Assembly (NCBI GenBank): GCA_023954375.1
Contig: JAMLIC010000025.1
Span: 1 to 64,000, forward strand
DNA length: 64,000 nucleotides
Source of the DNA: Planctomycetota bacterium
GTDB lineage: Bacteria; Planctomycetota; J058
Direction of reading: 5' to 3'
The first letter of the stretch is position 1. Each line of letters begins with the position of its first letter. Both the position numbers and the translations under genes were made by a program. Under the pieces are notes generated by a model. It was given only the letters and a program-made list of their open reading frames with translations. It was not told where the DNA came from and did not search any database. Positions 17,695 to 32,056 of the stretch are shown one piece after another.

Positions 17695-20600
17695 ATGGGA
17701 GTCGAGGCGGAGCCGGCGGTCGAGGAGCAGGTGGTCGCCTGGATCACGTCCCTGCTCGGGCAGGCCGCCGCGCTCGACGAGCAGCAGGACCCCTCCTGGC
17801 GCCACGCCTACGGCCTGGCGCAGGGGGCGGGCTTCATCCTCCGCAACCGCCAGTGGCCCCAGTTCCCGAGCACCTCGGGCTCGGCCTTCCAGCGCCTCGT
17901 GGCCGAGGAGCGGGACCGCCGCGCCCGCGGCGAGGGCCCGCGCCCGGCCGACCCCGACAACGACCCCATGGCGCCGCTCGCGGCGCCCGACGACGACGAC
18001 GGCAAGACCTCGCCCCACGAGGGCTCGGCCGAGCAGTTGATCAAGGGCCTCGTCCGCCAGGTGCAGCGGTTCGGCCCGGAGGACCCGGCCTGGCGCCACG
18101 CCTTCGGCATGGCCCAGGGGGTGGGCGTCCTCCTCGTCAGCGGCCGCTGGCCGATCCTCCCCACGCTCGAGGGGGCCGCGTTCACCCGCCTCATGGACGA
18201 GGAGCGGGCCCGCCGCGCCGGGGCCGGGGCGCCGCCGGCCCCTCCGTCGCCGCCGCGGCCGCCCGCCCCGCCCCGCCCGGGCCACACCCCCGCCGGCGGC
18301 GTCAAGCGCCCCGCGCCCCCCGCCCCCCCGGCGCCGCCCGCGGCGGGCGGCCCGGGCCATGCCGACGCTCATGGCCGAGGGCGAGGCGGACGAGCCGCCC
18401 GGACGCGCGCGCCGCCATGACCATGCTCCAGGCCGAGGAGGAGGCGCGCGCCCGGCCGCCGCCGCCGGCGCTGCCGTCGAGCGCCATGCCCACCTTCCTC
18501 CAGGCCGAGGACGAGGACGACCCGCCGCCGCCGCCCCCGCCCCGCCGCGCGCCGGCCGCGCCGCCGCCGGCCGCCGCCCTCGGCCAGGCCGCCGCGACCC
18601 TCTCCTCCAGGGGGAGGACGGGCCGCCGCCGCGCGCCGGCTCCGGCGGGCACGCCACCCGCGGCGGACGACTCGGCGCGGCTCGCGCGCCAGCAGCCCGC
18701 CGCCCCGCCCGCCCGGCCCGCCCCGCCCGCTCCGCCCGCCCCGCTGCCTCGCCGCGACCCGCCGACCGGCGCCCTGCGGCGCGGCCCGCCGCCCTCGCTC
18801 CGCGACGCGGTCACGGGCAAGGCCGCCCAGGCGCCGCAGCGCCGCAAGGAGGAGGCGGCCGAGGCCGAGCAGCTGGAGCGGATCGGCAAGTACGACGTGG
18901 TCAAGCGCCTGGGCAAGGGCGCCATGGGCCAGGTCTTCATGGGCCGCGCGCCCGACGGCATGCAGGTGGCGATCAAGGTGCTCCACCAGCACCTCGGCAC
19001 CAGCAAGCGCGTGCGCGCCCGCTTCATGCGCGAGGCCAAGGCCGTCGAGCGCATCCAGCACCCCAACGTGGTGCGCTTCGTCGAGACGGGCGAGCAGGCG
19101 GGCGTCGGCCAGTTCATCGCCATGGAGTTCGTCGACGGCAAGCCGCTCCACGACGTGCTCAAGGACCGCAAGGGCCAGCTCTTCCCCCTGGGCGAGGCCA
19201 TGGACCTCATGCTCCAGACGTGCCGCGGCATGCGCGCCGCGCACGCGGCCGGCGTGATCCACCGCGACCTGAAGCCCGAGAACATCCTCCTCTCGAACAA
19301 GAAGGAGATGAAGGTCACCGACTTCAGCCTGGCCCGCCGCGAGCAGGACTCGATCCTCCTCACCCGCGCCGGCCAGGTCATGGGCACGCCGCACTTCATG
19401 TCGCCCGAGCAGGCCAAGGGCCAGGCCGTCGACGTCCGCACGGACATCTACTCGCTCGGCGCGATCATGTACGTGCTCCTCACCTCGCAGTTCCCCTTCC
19501 CCAACGGGACGGTCGCCGAGGTGATCGCCGCCCACTGCGAGAAGCCGCGCCCCGACCCGCGCGCGATCAACCCCGAGGTGAGCGAGGAGCTGGCGCGGGT
19601 GTGCCAGCGGGCCATGGCGATCGACCGGAGCGAGCGCTACGCCACGGTCGAGGCCCTGATCGAGGAGCTCCACCGGGTCCTCGGCGTCAAGGAGGAGCAG
19701 GAGCAGGACCTGCCGGAGGGGGCCCTGCCCCCGGGCGCGCGCATCGACGAGTTCACGGTCGAGGCGGTCCTCGGCGCCGGCGGCATGGGCGCGGTCTACC
19801 GCGCGCGCAACGCGGCGGGCGAGGTGGTGGCGCTCAAGGTCCTCCCGCCGCAGCCCGGGCGCGACCCGCAGGAGCGGCTCAAGGAGTCGCGCCGCTTCCT
19901 CAACGAGGCCAAGCTCGCCAAGCGGGTCACGAGCCCCCACGTCTACAAGGTGTTCAAGTACGGGGTCGACGAGGGCGGGCAGGCGTTCATGGCCGCGTCG
20001 CTCGCCGAGGGCACGTCGCTGCGCGAGCACGTGTCGAGGAACGGCCCGCTCAAGCCCGAGCAGGTGATCAAGGTCGCCCGCGGGATCTGCCAGGCGCTGC
20101 AGGCGGTCCACGGGGCGGAGGTCCTGCACCGGGACGTCACCCCGGCCAACGTCATGCTCCCGCCGGGCTGGGAGACCAGGAAGGACGCCGGCGTCTGCAT
20201 CATCGACTTCGGCCTGGCCGTCCCGCTCTACCGCGAGAAGGCCGGCGGCGGGGCGGCCGAGCCGACGGCGCTGTTCAAGCACCGCGTGCAGAAGAAGGAC
20301 GACGACATCGACGAGGAGGCCCTCTACCTCGACGACCTGCCGGGCGGCACGCCGGCCTACATGGCGCCTGAGGTGCTCGAGGACCCCGCCGACGTCGACG
20401 AGCGCGCCGACCTCTACGGCCTCGGCTCGACCATGTACTACGCCGCGACCGGCCACCCGCCCTACTCGGGCGACGGGATCGAGGCGGTCCTCTACCAGCA
20501 GAAGAGCCAGCCGCCGGCCCCGATCACGCAGTTCAACGCCGACTTCCCCGAGGAGCTCTCGGAGCTGATCATCCAGCTCCTGGCGCACGAGCCGCACACG

Positions 20601-20819
20601 CGGCCGCGCTCGGCGAAGCTGTGCCTGTCGAAGCTGCAGCGCCTCGAGGACCCGCGCGCGGCGGCCATGGCCTGGCGCCCGGACCAGCAGCCGATGGTCG
20701 CCGCCGTCGAGGCGCCGCCGCCCCCCGCCGGCTTCCAGTGGGTGACCTTCGCGCTGGGCTTCGTCACGGGCGCCGTCGTCATGGCCGGCGGCGCCTTCGC
20801 CATGCAGCTGTTCAAGTAG
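17695..20819 (+). CDS. Ser/Thr protein kinase with two tandem kinase domains (two apparent frameshifts in linker)
   Basis: ATG 17695 opens a frame with two copies of an unrecognised domain of about 60 residues sharing WRHA-Y/F-G-L/M-AQG, then a Pro-rich linker. The coding sense moves to a second frame at about 18310-18358 and a third at about 18395-18417, both in GC-homopolymer sequence. Kinase domain 1 (about 18880-19680) has GKGAMGQVF, VAIKV, HRDLKPEN but DFS instead of DFG. Domain 2 (about 19740-20640) has GAGGMGAVY, VALKV, DFG but HRDVTPAN, lacking the catalytic-loop Lys. A C-terminal membrane helix follows, so the kinases face the cytosol. It is a PknB-type enzyme; either domain may be impaired. 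The next gene, seven bases on, is another kinase. Confidence 0.85.
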
Positions 20820-20825
20820 CCGGGC

Positions 20826-23491
20826 GTGGGCGTCGAGGAGAGCAGGGCCCGCCGCGCCGCGCGCGTCTCCCCCGGCGCGCGCGTGGGCGAGTACGTGCTC
20901 GAGCGCGCGCTGGGCGCCGGCGCCATGGGGGCGGTCTACGTCGGCCGCCACGTCGGCTCGGGGGCGCGGCACGCGCTCAAGGTCCTGCACCTGGGCGCGG
21001 GCGCCGAGCGGCGCGAGCGCTTCGCCCGCGAGGCGCGGGCGCTGGCCAAGGTCGACCGGCACCCGGGGGTCGTGCGGATCCACCGCTACGACGTCGAGCC
21101 CGACGGGCTCGCGTACTGCGCGCTCGAGCTCGTCCTCGGCGGCGACCTGGAGCGGCGCCTCGAGGCGCACCCGGCGGGGCTGCCGCTGCCGGCCGCGCTC
21201 GCGATCGGCGAGGGCCTGGCGCGCGCGCTGGCCCACGTCCACGCCGCGGGGGTCGTCCACCGCGACCTCAAGCCGGCCAACGTCCTCCTCCCGGGCGACG
21301 GCGACGCGCCCGTGCTCACCGACTTCGGCGTGGCGCGCGACGAGGCCGAGGAGCGCCTCACGCGGTCGCAGCAGCTCGTCGGCACCCCCTTCTACATGGC
21401 CCCCGAGCAGCTCCTGGGCGACCAGGGGCGCGTCGGCCCCGCGACGGACGTGTTCGCGCTCGGCGTCCTCCTCTACCAGGCGCTCACCGGGGCGCTGCCC
21501 TTCGAGGGGGAGGGCCTGCTCGAGCTGACGCGCGCGGTGTGCGAGGACGAGCCGCCGCTGCCGCGGGCGCGGCGCCCGGACCTGCCGCGCGACCTCGACG
21601 CGATCGTGCTGCGCGCGCTGGACAAGGCGCCCGAGCGGCGGCCGGGCGCGGGGCAGGTGGCCGACTGGCTGGCGGCGGTCGCCCGGGGCGAGGCGCTGGG
21701 GCTGCGCGGCTCGAGCGCCGTCGACCGCGTCGTGCGCCGCCTCCGCCGGCGCCGCCCGGCGCTCGCGGCCGCGGCCGCCGGGCTCCTCGTCGTCGCGGGG
21801 CTGGCCGGCGCCGCCCGCTGGGCCCTCGCCGACCCGGCGCGCGACCTGGCGCGCTCGGTCGCCCTGCAGGAGGCCCTCGCGGAGGCCGCGCGGCTCGACC
21901 CGGGGCGGCTGGAGCGCCTCCTGGCGGGCGCCGCGCCGGACCCGGCCCTCGTCGCCGCGCGCGAGCGGCTGGCCGCGCTGTTGCGCCCGGGCGACGCCGA
22001 GGCGGCCGCGGCGGCCGCGGCGCTCGACGAGGCCCTCGCGGCGGCCGCGGCGGAGGCGGCGCTGGCGCGGCGAGCCGAGGCGGCCCGGGCCGCCCTGGGG
22101 CGCCTGGGGCAGGGCGAGGCGCAGGCGCCCTCGAGGCGCGCGCGGCCGCTCGCCGGGCGGCCGGCGCCGCCGGCGGAGGCGCTGGGCAGGCGCTCCACGC
22201 GCTCGCCGCCGATGCCGCGCTGGCGCGCGGCGACCCGGGCGTCGCCCGCGAGCACCTGGCGGGCGTGCGCGACCTCGCGCTGGCCGCGCGGCGGGCCCTC
22301 GAGGTGCGCCTCGAGGTGTCGCGCGCCGAGGAGGCCGCGGCGCGCCTGGCGCCGGCGGCGGTCAAGCCGCCCCTGAGGCCGGCCGCCCGCGACCCGGCCG
22401 CGGCGGACGCCGCCGCCCGCGCGGTCGAGCGCGCCCTCGGAGGACCCGCCGCGGCCGTCGACGTGGTGCGCGCCGTGCGCCTGGCCCTCCCGGCGGCGCC
22501 GCTCCCGGGGGCCGGGCGCGCCCTGCACGCGGCCGCGACGGCGGCGCGCGCCGCCGGGCGGCAGGCGGAGGCGGCCGCCCTGGTCGAGGAGGCCTGGCGC
22601 CTCGACCCGGCCACCCCGCCCCCGCTGGACGTCGTCGCGGTGCTCCTCGTCGAGGGCTCGCACCTGCTCGAGACCGAGCGGGCGCGCGAGGGGCTGCCGC
22701 TCGTCCTCCACGCCGTCCGCGCCGGCCGCGCCGATCCGCTGCCCATGCGCCGCGTGGTGCGCCTGCTCGAGCAGGGGGTGCTCGACGGGTGGATCGCGCA
22801 GCACCCCGCCGACTGGGCCGGCCGCTTCCTCCGCGCCGCGGCCCTCCTGGAGAAGCTCGACGCGCTGGCCCTCCGCGTCCGCGAGGAGCGCACCCGCCGC
22901 GCCCTGGAGGACCTCGACGCCCTCGAGGCCGCCGCGCCGGCGCTCCCCCCGTCGGTCCGCGCGAGCGTCGACGTCCTGCGGGTCGACGCGCAGGCGCACC
23001 GCCCGGGGCACCTGGCCCGGGTCGAGGCCGCGCTCACGGACGGCCACCCCCTGCGCTGGAAGCTCTGCCACCGCGCGGCCCACCACTGCGACGCCCAGGG
23101 CGACGCCGAGGGCCTGGCCGTGTGGTCGCGTCGCTGGGCCGATGCGGTGCTCGAGCGCGTCGCGCGAATGGCGCGCGGCGAGATCGACCCCGACACGCAC
23201 GAGTTCCTCGACCCCTCCCACCAGCTCCGGGCGGCGTACGTGCGCCTGGCCAGCGGGCTCCTCCGCACGCGCCGCCTCGACGCGGCGCGCGACCTCGTGG
23301 CCGAGGTCGAGGGCGCCGCGCTCCTGTCGTCGCACCACCGCGCGGAGGTCCTCGCGCTCCTCTTCCACGGCCTGGGACGCCGGGCGGAGGCGGCCACGGC
23401 CGCGCGCGTCGTCCTCGCCGGGGAGCCCCAGCACCAGCGCATGCAGGAGGTCCTGCGCGACGCCGAGGCCCACCTCGACGAGCCGCGGTGA
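20826..23491 (+). CDS. Membrane Ser/Thr protein kinase with helical periplasmic tail (apparent frameshift)
   Basis: GTG 20826 starts a PknB-type kinase (residues about 20-290) with GAGAMGAVY, ALKVL, HRDLKPAN, TDFGVA and GTPFYMAPEQ, all intact. A membrane helix near residues 317-337 (LAAAAAGLLVVAGLAGAA) is followed by an Ala/Arg/Leu helical region. At about 22120-22140 (GCGCCCTCGAGG) the sense passes to another frame that continues to 23491 with helical, TPR-like repeats (for example GRQAEAAALVEEAWRLDP and RADPLPMRRVVRLLEQG). A one-base assembly error is the simplest reading. It phosphorylates proteins on Ser/Thr from the cytosol, with a long extracytoplasmic or sensing part. It is probably cotranscribed with 17695. 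Confidence 0.85.
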
Positions 23492-23516
23492 GCGCCGCCG
23501 CGGGCGCCGCGCTACC

Positions 23517-24074
23517 ATGGCGGCGAGGTGCCCGGTGGGCGAGCCGAAGTCGATCGTGCGGGTCTTCATGGTGCTCGCGGCGCTCGTGCTCGCGTTCGCG
23601 GCGATCCAGCCGCAGCTCGCGCTGTGGGACCAGCGGCAGGTCCTGCAGCGCCACGGCGAGGCCCTCGAGAAGCAGGGCGAGCGCCTCGACGAGCAGGGGG
23701 TCACGCTCGAGCGCCACGCCGTCTCGCTCGAGGCGCACGAGCGCCGGCTCGACGAGCACGCGGCCACGCTCACCACGCACGAGGGCGCGCTCGTCGCCCA
23801 CGGGAAGGAGCTCGAGGCCCACACGGCGCGGCTCCAGGCCGCCGAGGGGGCCCTGGCCGAGGCCAGGGCGGCGGGCGCGGCCGACCGCGAGCGGCTCGCG
23901 GCCCTGGAGGCCGACCGCGACCGCCTGCTCGCCGAGGTCCAGGCCATGCGCCAGCAGCTCGACGCCGTGCGCGCGGCCCAGGCGGCCGCCGAGGCGCGCC
24001 AGCAGCGCTTCCAGCAGGAGGTGCTGCAGCGGCTGGAGACGCTCGAGGAGCACCGGCGGCAGGGCGTGGACTGA
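23517..24074 (+). CDS. Membrane-anchored coiled-coil protein
   Basis: The protein has 185 residues from ATG 23517; GTG 23535 is an alternative start closer to the membrane helix (residues about 15-35, VFMVLAALVLAFAAIQPQLAL). The rest is one long coiled coil built on heptads such as GEALEKQGERLDEQGVTLER. It belongs to no family I can name. It follows the kinase gene by 25 bases and may be part of that signalling transcript. Its TGA and the neighbouring minus-strand TGA are the two halves of a TGATCA palindrome. Confidence 0.7.
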   Translation: MAARCPVGEPKSIVRVFMVLAALVLAFAAIQPQLALWDQRQVLQRHGEALEKQGERLDEQGVTLERHAVSLEAHERRLDEHAATLTTHEGALVAHGKELEAHTARLQAAEGALAEARAAGAADRERLAALEADRDRLLAEVQAMRQQLDAVRAAQAAAEARQQRFQQEVLQRLETLEEHRRQGVD

Positions 24075-24620
24075 TCAGCGGCCGTAGTAGGAGCGCGCCC
24101 TCGCCTCCCTCCACGTCTCGCGGCCGAAGGGCGTCGAGCGGGTCAGGCGCGCGCCGTCCTCGGCCACCACGGCCCAGACGAGCTCGAACCCGACGAGGTC
24201 GCCCAGCGTCAGGTCCTCGGGCAGCACGAACACCAGCTCGCTGCGGCTGGTGCGCTGCGGCGCGAACACCTGCTCGCCGAGGAACGCCTCGATCTCGGGG
24301 ATGACGAGCAGGCGCCCGTCCTCGGTGCGCACCTCGAGCTCGGTGTCCTCGAGGTCGATGCGCAAGGGCGAGGTCCCCTCGTTGCGGAGCCGGAGCCCCA
24401 GCCGCACGCGGCGTGAGCCGGCGTCCGGCTCGGCGAGCCACACCTGCGCCGCGCCGAAGTTGCGGTCCTGCTCGGTCAGGCTGTAGTCGGCCGTGGCGAG
24501 CTCCGACCGGGTCGCCCAGTTCGCCTCGAGCGGTCGAAACGTGGGGGTGCAGCCCGCGAGGAGCGGCGCCCCGACGAGCAGCGCGAGGATCGCGACCCCT
24601 CCTGTCCGCAGCCCGGTCAC
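24075..24620 (-). CDS. Putative lipoprotein, 181 aa
   Basis: GTG 24618-24620 follows GGAGAGGAGGG. A lipoprotein signal ends LLAGC (Cys about residue 24). The mature part has a beta-rich domain with LGLRLRNEGTSPLRIDLEDTE, which looks like an immunoglobulin-like or LEA14/late-embryogenesis-type fold, and ends in an Arg/Tyr-rich tail. Function unknown. The 265-base gap upstream to 24886 holds the divergent promoters and a CGAGGCC/GGCCTCG stem near 24857-24876, with nothing else recognised. Confidence 0.7.
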   Translation of the reverse strand: MTGLRTGGVAILALLVGAPLLAGCTPTFRPLEANWATRSELATADYSLTEQDRNFGAAQVWLAEPDAGSRRVRLGLRLRNEGTSPLRIDLEDTELEVRTEDGRLLVIPEIEAFLGEQVFAPQRTSRSELVFVLPEDLTLGDLVGFELVWAVVAEDGARLTRSTPFGRETWREARARSYYGR

Positions 24621-24885
24621 GCGGTCCCTCCTCTCCCCTGGTCACCCGCGCGAGCACGTGGCGCGCCGACGCGGGGGGGCGGCCGGGCGGGCCGCGACGG
24701 GTCGACGCTGGCCGGCGTGGGCCACCCGCGCCCGGTCCCCCACGGCCGCCGCGCGGCGGGAGCAAACAGAAGGCGAACACGTCGCTTGACGCCGCGTCGC
24801 CCTGCCGCATGCTCGGGCTGTCCTCCACGCGTGGGGGGCAGGGGGGCGGACGAGGCCGCGCGGGCCTCGCGGGGGATCCCTGCCC

Positions 24886-29534
<4,649 letters not shown>

Positions 29535-29538
<4 letters not shown>

Positions 29539-31136
29539 ACGCCGACGATGGGCGCGACACGGTCCTGGTCGTCGACGACGACCCCGGGAGCCTCCTGGCC
29601 ATCGGCGCCGTGCTGGAGGGCGCCGACTTCCGTGTGGTCACCGCCAGGTGCGGCGAGGCGGCGCTCAAGGCGGTCCTGCGGGCGCCGCCGTCGCTCATCG
29701 TGCTCGACCTCGTCATGCCCGGGATGAGCGGGCTCGAGGTGGCGGAGCTGCTCAAGGGGCGGGAGCGCTCGCGCCGCGTGCCGATCGTGTTCCTCACCGG
29801 GGCGTCCGCCGCCGGCGAGGAGGAGCCCGCGCGGCGCGCCTACTCGGCCGGCGCCGTGGACTACCTGCAGAAGCCGGTCGAGCCCGACGTGCTCCGCGCC
29901 AAGGTGGCCAGCCTGGCGGCGCTCTACCGGCGCGGCGAGGAGGAGCGCGCGAGGGCCGAGGGCGAGCGCCAGGCGCGGGAGGCCGAGGTCTCGGCCCTGC
30001 GCTCGTCGAGCGAGCGCCGCTACCGGAACCTCGCCGAGGCGATCCCGGCGATCGTGTGGACCGCCGAGCCGGACGGCCGGCTCTCCTACGCCAACCGGCG
30101 CCTGCGCGAGACGACGGGGCAGGAGCCGGACCTCGCGGCCGGCTGGCTCGAGCTCCTGCACCCCGACGACCGCGACCGCTTCGCGCGCGCGTGGGAGGGG
30201 GCGCTCGTCGAGCGGCGCCCGTTCGCCGCGGAGGCGCGGCTGCGCCGCGCCGGCGGGGGCTGGCGCTGGCACCTGTGGCGCGCGGTCCCCGAGGCGACCG
30301 AGCAGGCGGGCGTCGTCGCCTGGCTGGGCACCGCCATGGACATCGACGACCAGAAGCGGACGCACGCCGAGCTGGCGGGCGCGCGCGCGCGGGCCGAGGG
30401 GCTCTACGAGCAGGCGCGGCGCGCCGTCGAGGTCCGCGAGGAGTTCGTCTCGGTGGCCGGCCACGAGCTGCGCACGCCGCTCGCGGCCCTGCAGCTCCAG
30501 GTGCAGGTGCTGGGCCGGCGGCTCGAGGCGCTCCCGGCGCCCGAGGGCGCCGACCTGGTGCGCCGCGCGGGGCGCCTCGAGCAGCTGGTCGGGCGGCTGG
30601 CGCGGCTGGTCGAGCAGCTCCTCGACGTCAACCGCCTCGCGGACCAGCGCCTGCGCCTCGCGCCGGAGGAGGTCGACCTCGCCGCGCTGGCCCGCGAGGT
30701 CGCCGCCCGCATGGAGGAGGAGGCGGCGCGCGCCGGCGCCCGCGTCGTCGTCGAGGCGCCTGGGTCGCTCCGCGGGCGCTGGGACCCGCTGCGGCTCGAG
30801 CAGGTGCTCGTGAACCTGCTCTCGAACGCGGTCAAGTACGGGGCGGGGCGGCCCGTCACGGTCACGGTCGCCGAGCGCGGCGGCGTGGCGACGGTCTCCG
30901 TCCGCGACGAGGGGCTCGGCATCTCGGCCGAGGACCAGCGGCGGATCTTCGACCGCTTCGAGCGCGCCGTCCCGGCCAACCAGTACGGCGGGCTGGGCCT
31001 CGGCCTGTGGATCACGCGCGAGATCGTCCGCGCGCACGGCGGCGAGGTCCGGGTGGACAGTCAGCCCGGGGTGGGGGCCACGTTCACGGTGGCGTTGCCG
31101 CTCGCGGCCGAGCCCGTGGCGGGCCGCAGGGAGTAG
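29535..31136 (+). CDS. REC-PAS sensor histidine kinase
   Basis: The 533-residue protein's ATG overlaps the previous stop (ATGA). It has an N-terminal receiver with LVVDDD and phosphoacceptor Asp in VLDLVMPG (about residue 58), a short coiled coil, a PAS domain (about 155-275, ending in MDIDDQKR), then HisKA with AGHELRTPLA near residue 312 and HATPase (NLLSNAVKYG, GLGLGLW). It is cytosolic. The fused receiver suggests it takes phosphate or a signal from the upstream poly-HAMP kinase. No DNA-binding response regulator follows, so the output is probably the small protein next to it. Confidence 0.9.
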
Positions 31137-31150
31137 GGCGGGGAGGCGAG

Positions 31151-31537
31151 GTGGCGAGGGAGCTGCCGGACATGGTCGCGGCCTTCCTGTCGGCGCACGT
31201 CGACTCGGTCGAGCAGCTGGAGGCGCTCCTGCTCCTCCACCGCACGCGCCCCCGCCGCTGGACCGCCCTCGCCGTGAGCGAGGAGCTGCGGACGAACGTC
31301 GACTCGACGCGGGAGCGCCTCGACGAGCTCGTCAGGCGCCGCAAGGTGATCGGCGAGGAGCACGCCGAGGGGCGCACCACCTACCACGTCGACGGGGCCG
31401 ACCCGGCGGTCGAGGCGCTGAGCGACGCCTACGACGCGCGCCGGGTGAGCGTCATCACGTTCATCGTCAGCAAGCCCCTGGAGCGGATCCGCAGCCTGGC
31501 GGACGCCTTCAGGATCCGGAGGAGCCCCGATGGCTGA
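31151..31537 (+). CDS. Small winged-helix-like protein, 128 aa
   Basis: GTG 31151 follows GGGGAGGCGAG. Residues about 35-85 (WTALAVSEELRTNVDSTRER ... GRTTYHV) fit a winged helix-turn-helix with a recognition helix and a Gly-rich wing. It is flanked by short helices. It lies between two histidine kinases and two DUF5985-like membrane genes and overlaps the next start by eight bases. It may be the DNA-binding or adaptor output of the operon; this is inference, as no close family is recognised. Confidence 0.65.
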   Translation: MARELPDMVAAFLSAHVDSVEQLEALLLLHRTRPRRWTALAVSEELRTNVDSTRERLDELVRRRKVIGEEHAEGRTTYHVDGADPAVEALSDAYDARRVSVITFIVSKPLERIRSLADAFRIRRSPDG

Positions 31538-31784
31538 GGCCGTTTACCTCCTGGGCAGCATCCTCAGCGCCCTGTGCGCGGCGATGCTCCTGCGCGGCTA
31601 CGCGTGGACGAGGCACCGCCTGCTCCTGTGGACCTGCCTCTGCTTCGTGGGCCTGACCCTCAACAACGCCATCCTGTTCGTGGACATGGTCCTGGTCGCG
31701 ACCAACCTGGCGATCGTGCGCCTCATCCCGGCGCTCGCCGGCCTGACCCTGCTCCTCTACGGGTTGATCTGGGAGGCGGAGTGA
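31530..31784 (+). CDS. DUF5985-like small membrane protein 1
   Basis: The 84-residue protein has three membrane helices (about 5-22, 32-52, 60-80). The pattern RGYAWTRHRLLLWTCLCFVGLTLNNA and the ending LLLYGLIWEAE match what I recall of the DUF5985 family, which comes in pairs beside histidine kinases in proteobacteria. Function is unknown; a membrane sensor feeding the soluble kinases upstream is a reasonable guess. Its stop overlaps the next GTG. Confidence 0.75.
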   Translation: MAEAVYLLGSILSALCAAMLLRGYAWTRHRLLLWTCLCFVGLTLNNAILFVDMVLVATNLAIVRLIPALAGLTLLLYGLIWEAE

Positions 31785-32056
31785 GACCGTTCCTCAACGG
31801 CGCGATCATGATGGCCAGCTTCGTGGCCGGCCTGTTCTTCCTCACCTTCTGGCGGCGCGCCCGCGACCGGTTCTTCGCCATCTTCGCCCTGGCGTTCTGG
31901 ATGATGGCGGCGGAGCGGCTGATCCTGGGCATCCTCGAGCCGATCGAGGAGACGCGCACGTTCGTGCACCTCCTGCGCCTCGTGGCCTTCGCGCTCATCG
32001 CGCTCGCGGTCCTCGACAAGAACCGCGCGCCCGACCCGGCCCCTCACCGCGCGTAG
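31781..32056 (+). CDS. DUF5985-like small membrane protein 2
   Basis: The 91-residue protein begins at GTG 31781 (GTGA overlap). It has three helices with FFLTFWRRARDRFFAIFALAFWMMA in the first half, resembling the second member of DUF5985 pairs. The two small proteins probably form a complex in the inner membrane. Its last 13 bases overlap the 3' end of the convergent acetyltransferase-like gene. Confidence 0.75.
   Translation: MRPFLNGAIMMASFVAGLFFLTFWRRARDRFFAIFALAFWMMAAERLILGILEPIEETRTFVHLLRLVAFALIALAVLDKNRAPDPAPHRA

Noticed and set aside
18310..18420. Programmed ribosomal frameshifting in the kinase linker
   Set aside because: Two shifts in one linker, and similar breaks in four or more unrelated genes next to G/C runs, fit assembly error better; no slippery site with a downstream structure is specific to it.
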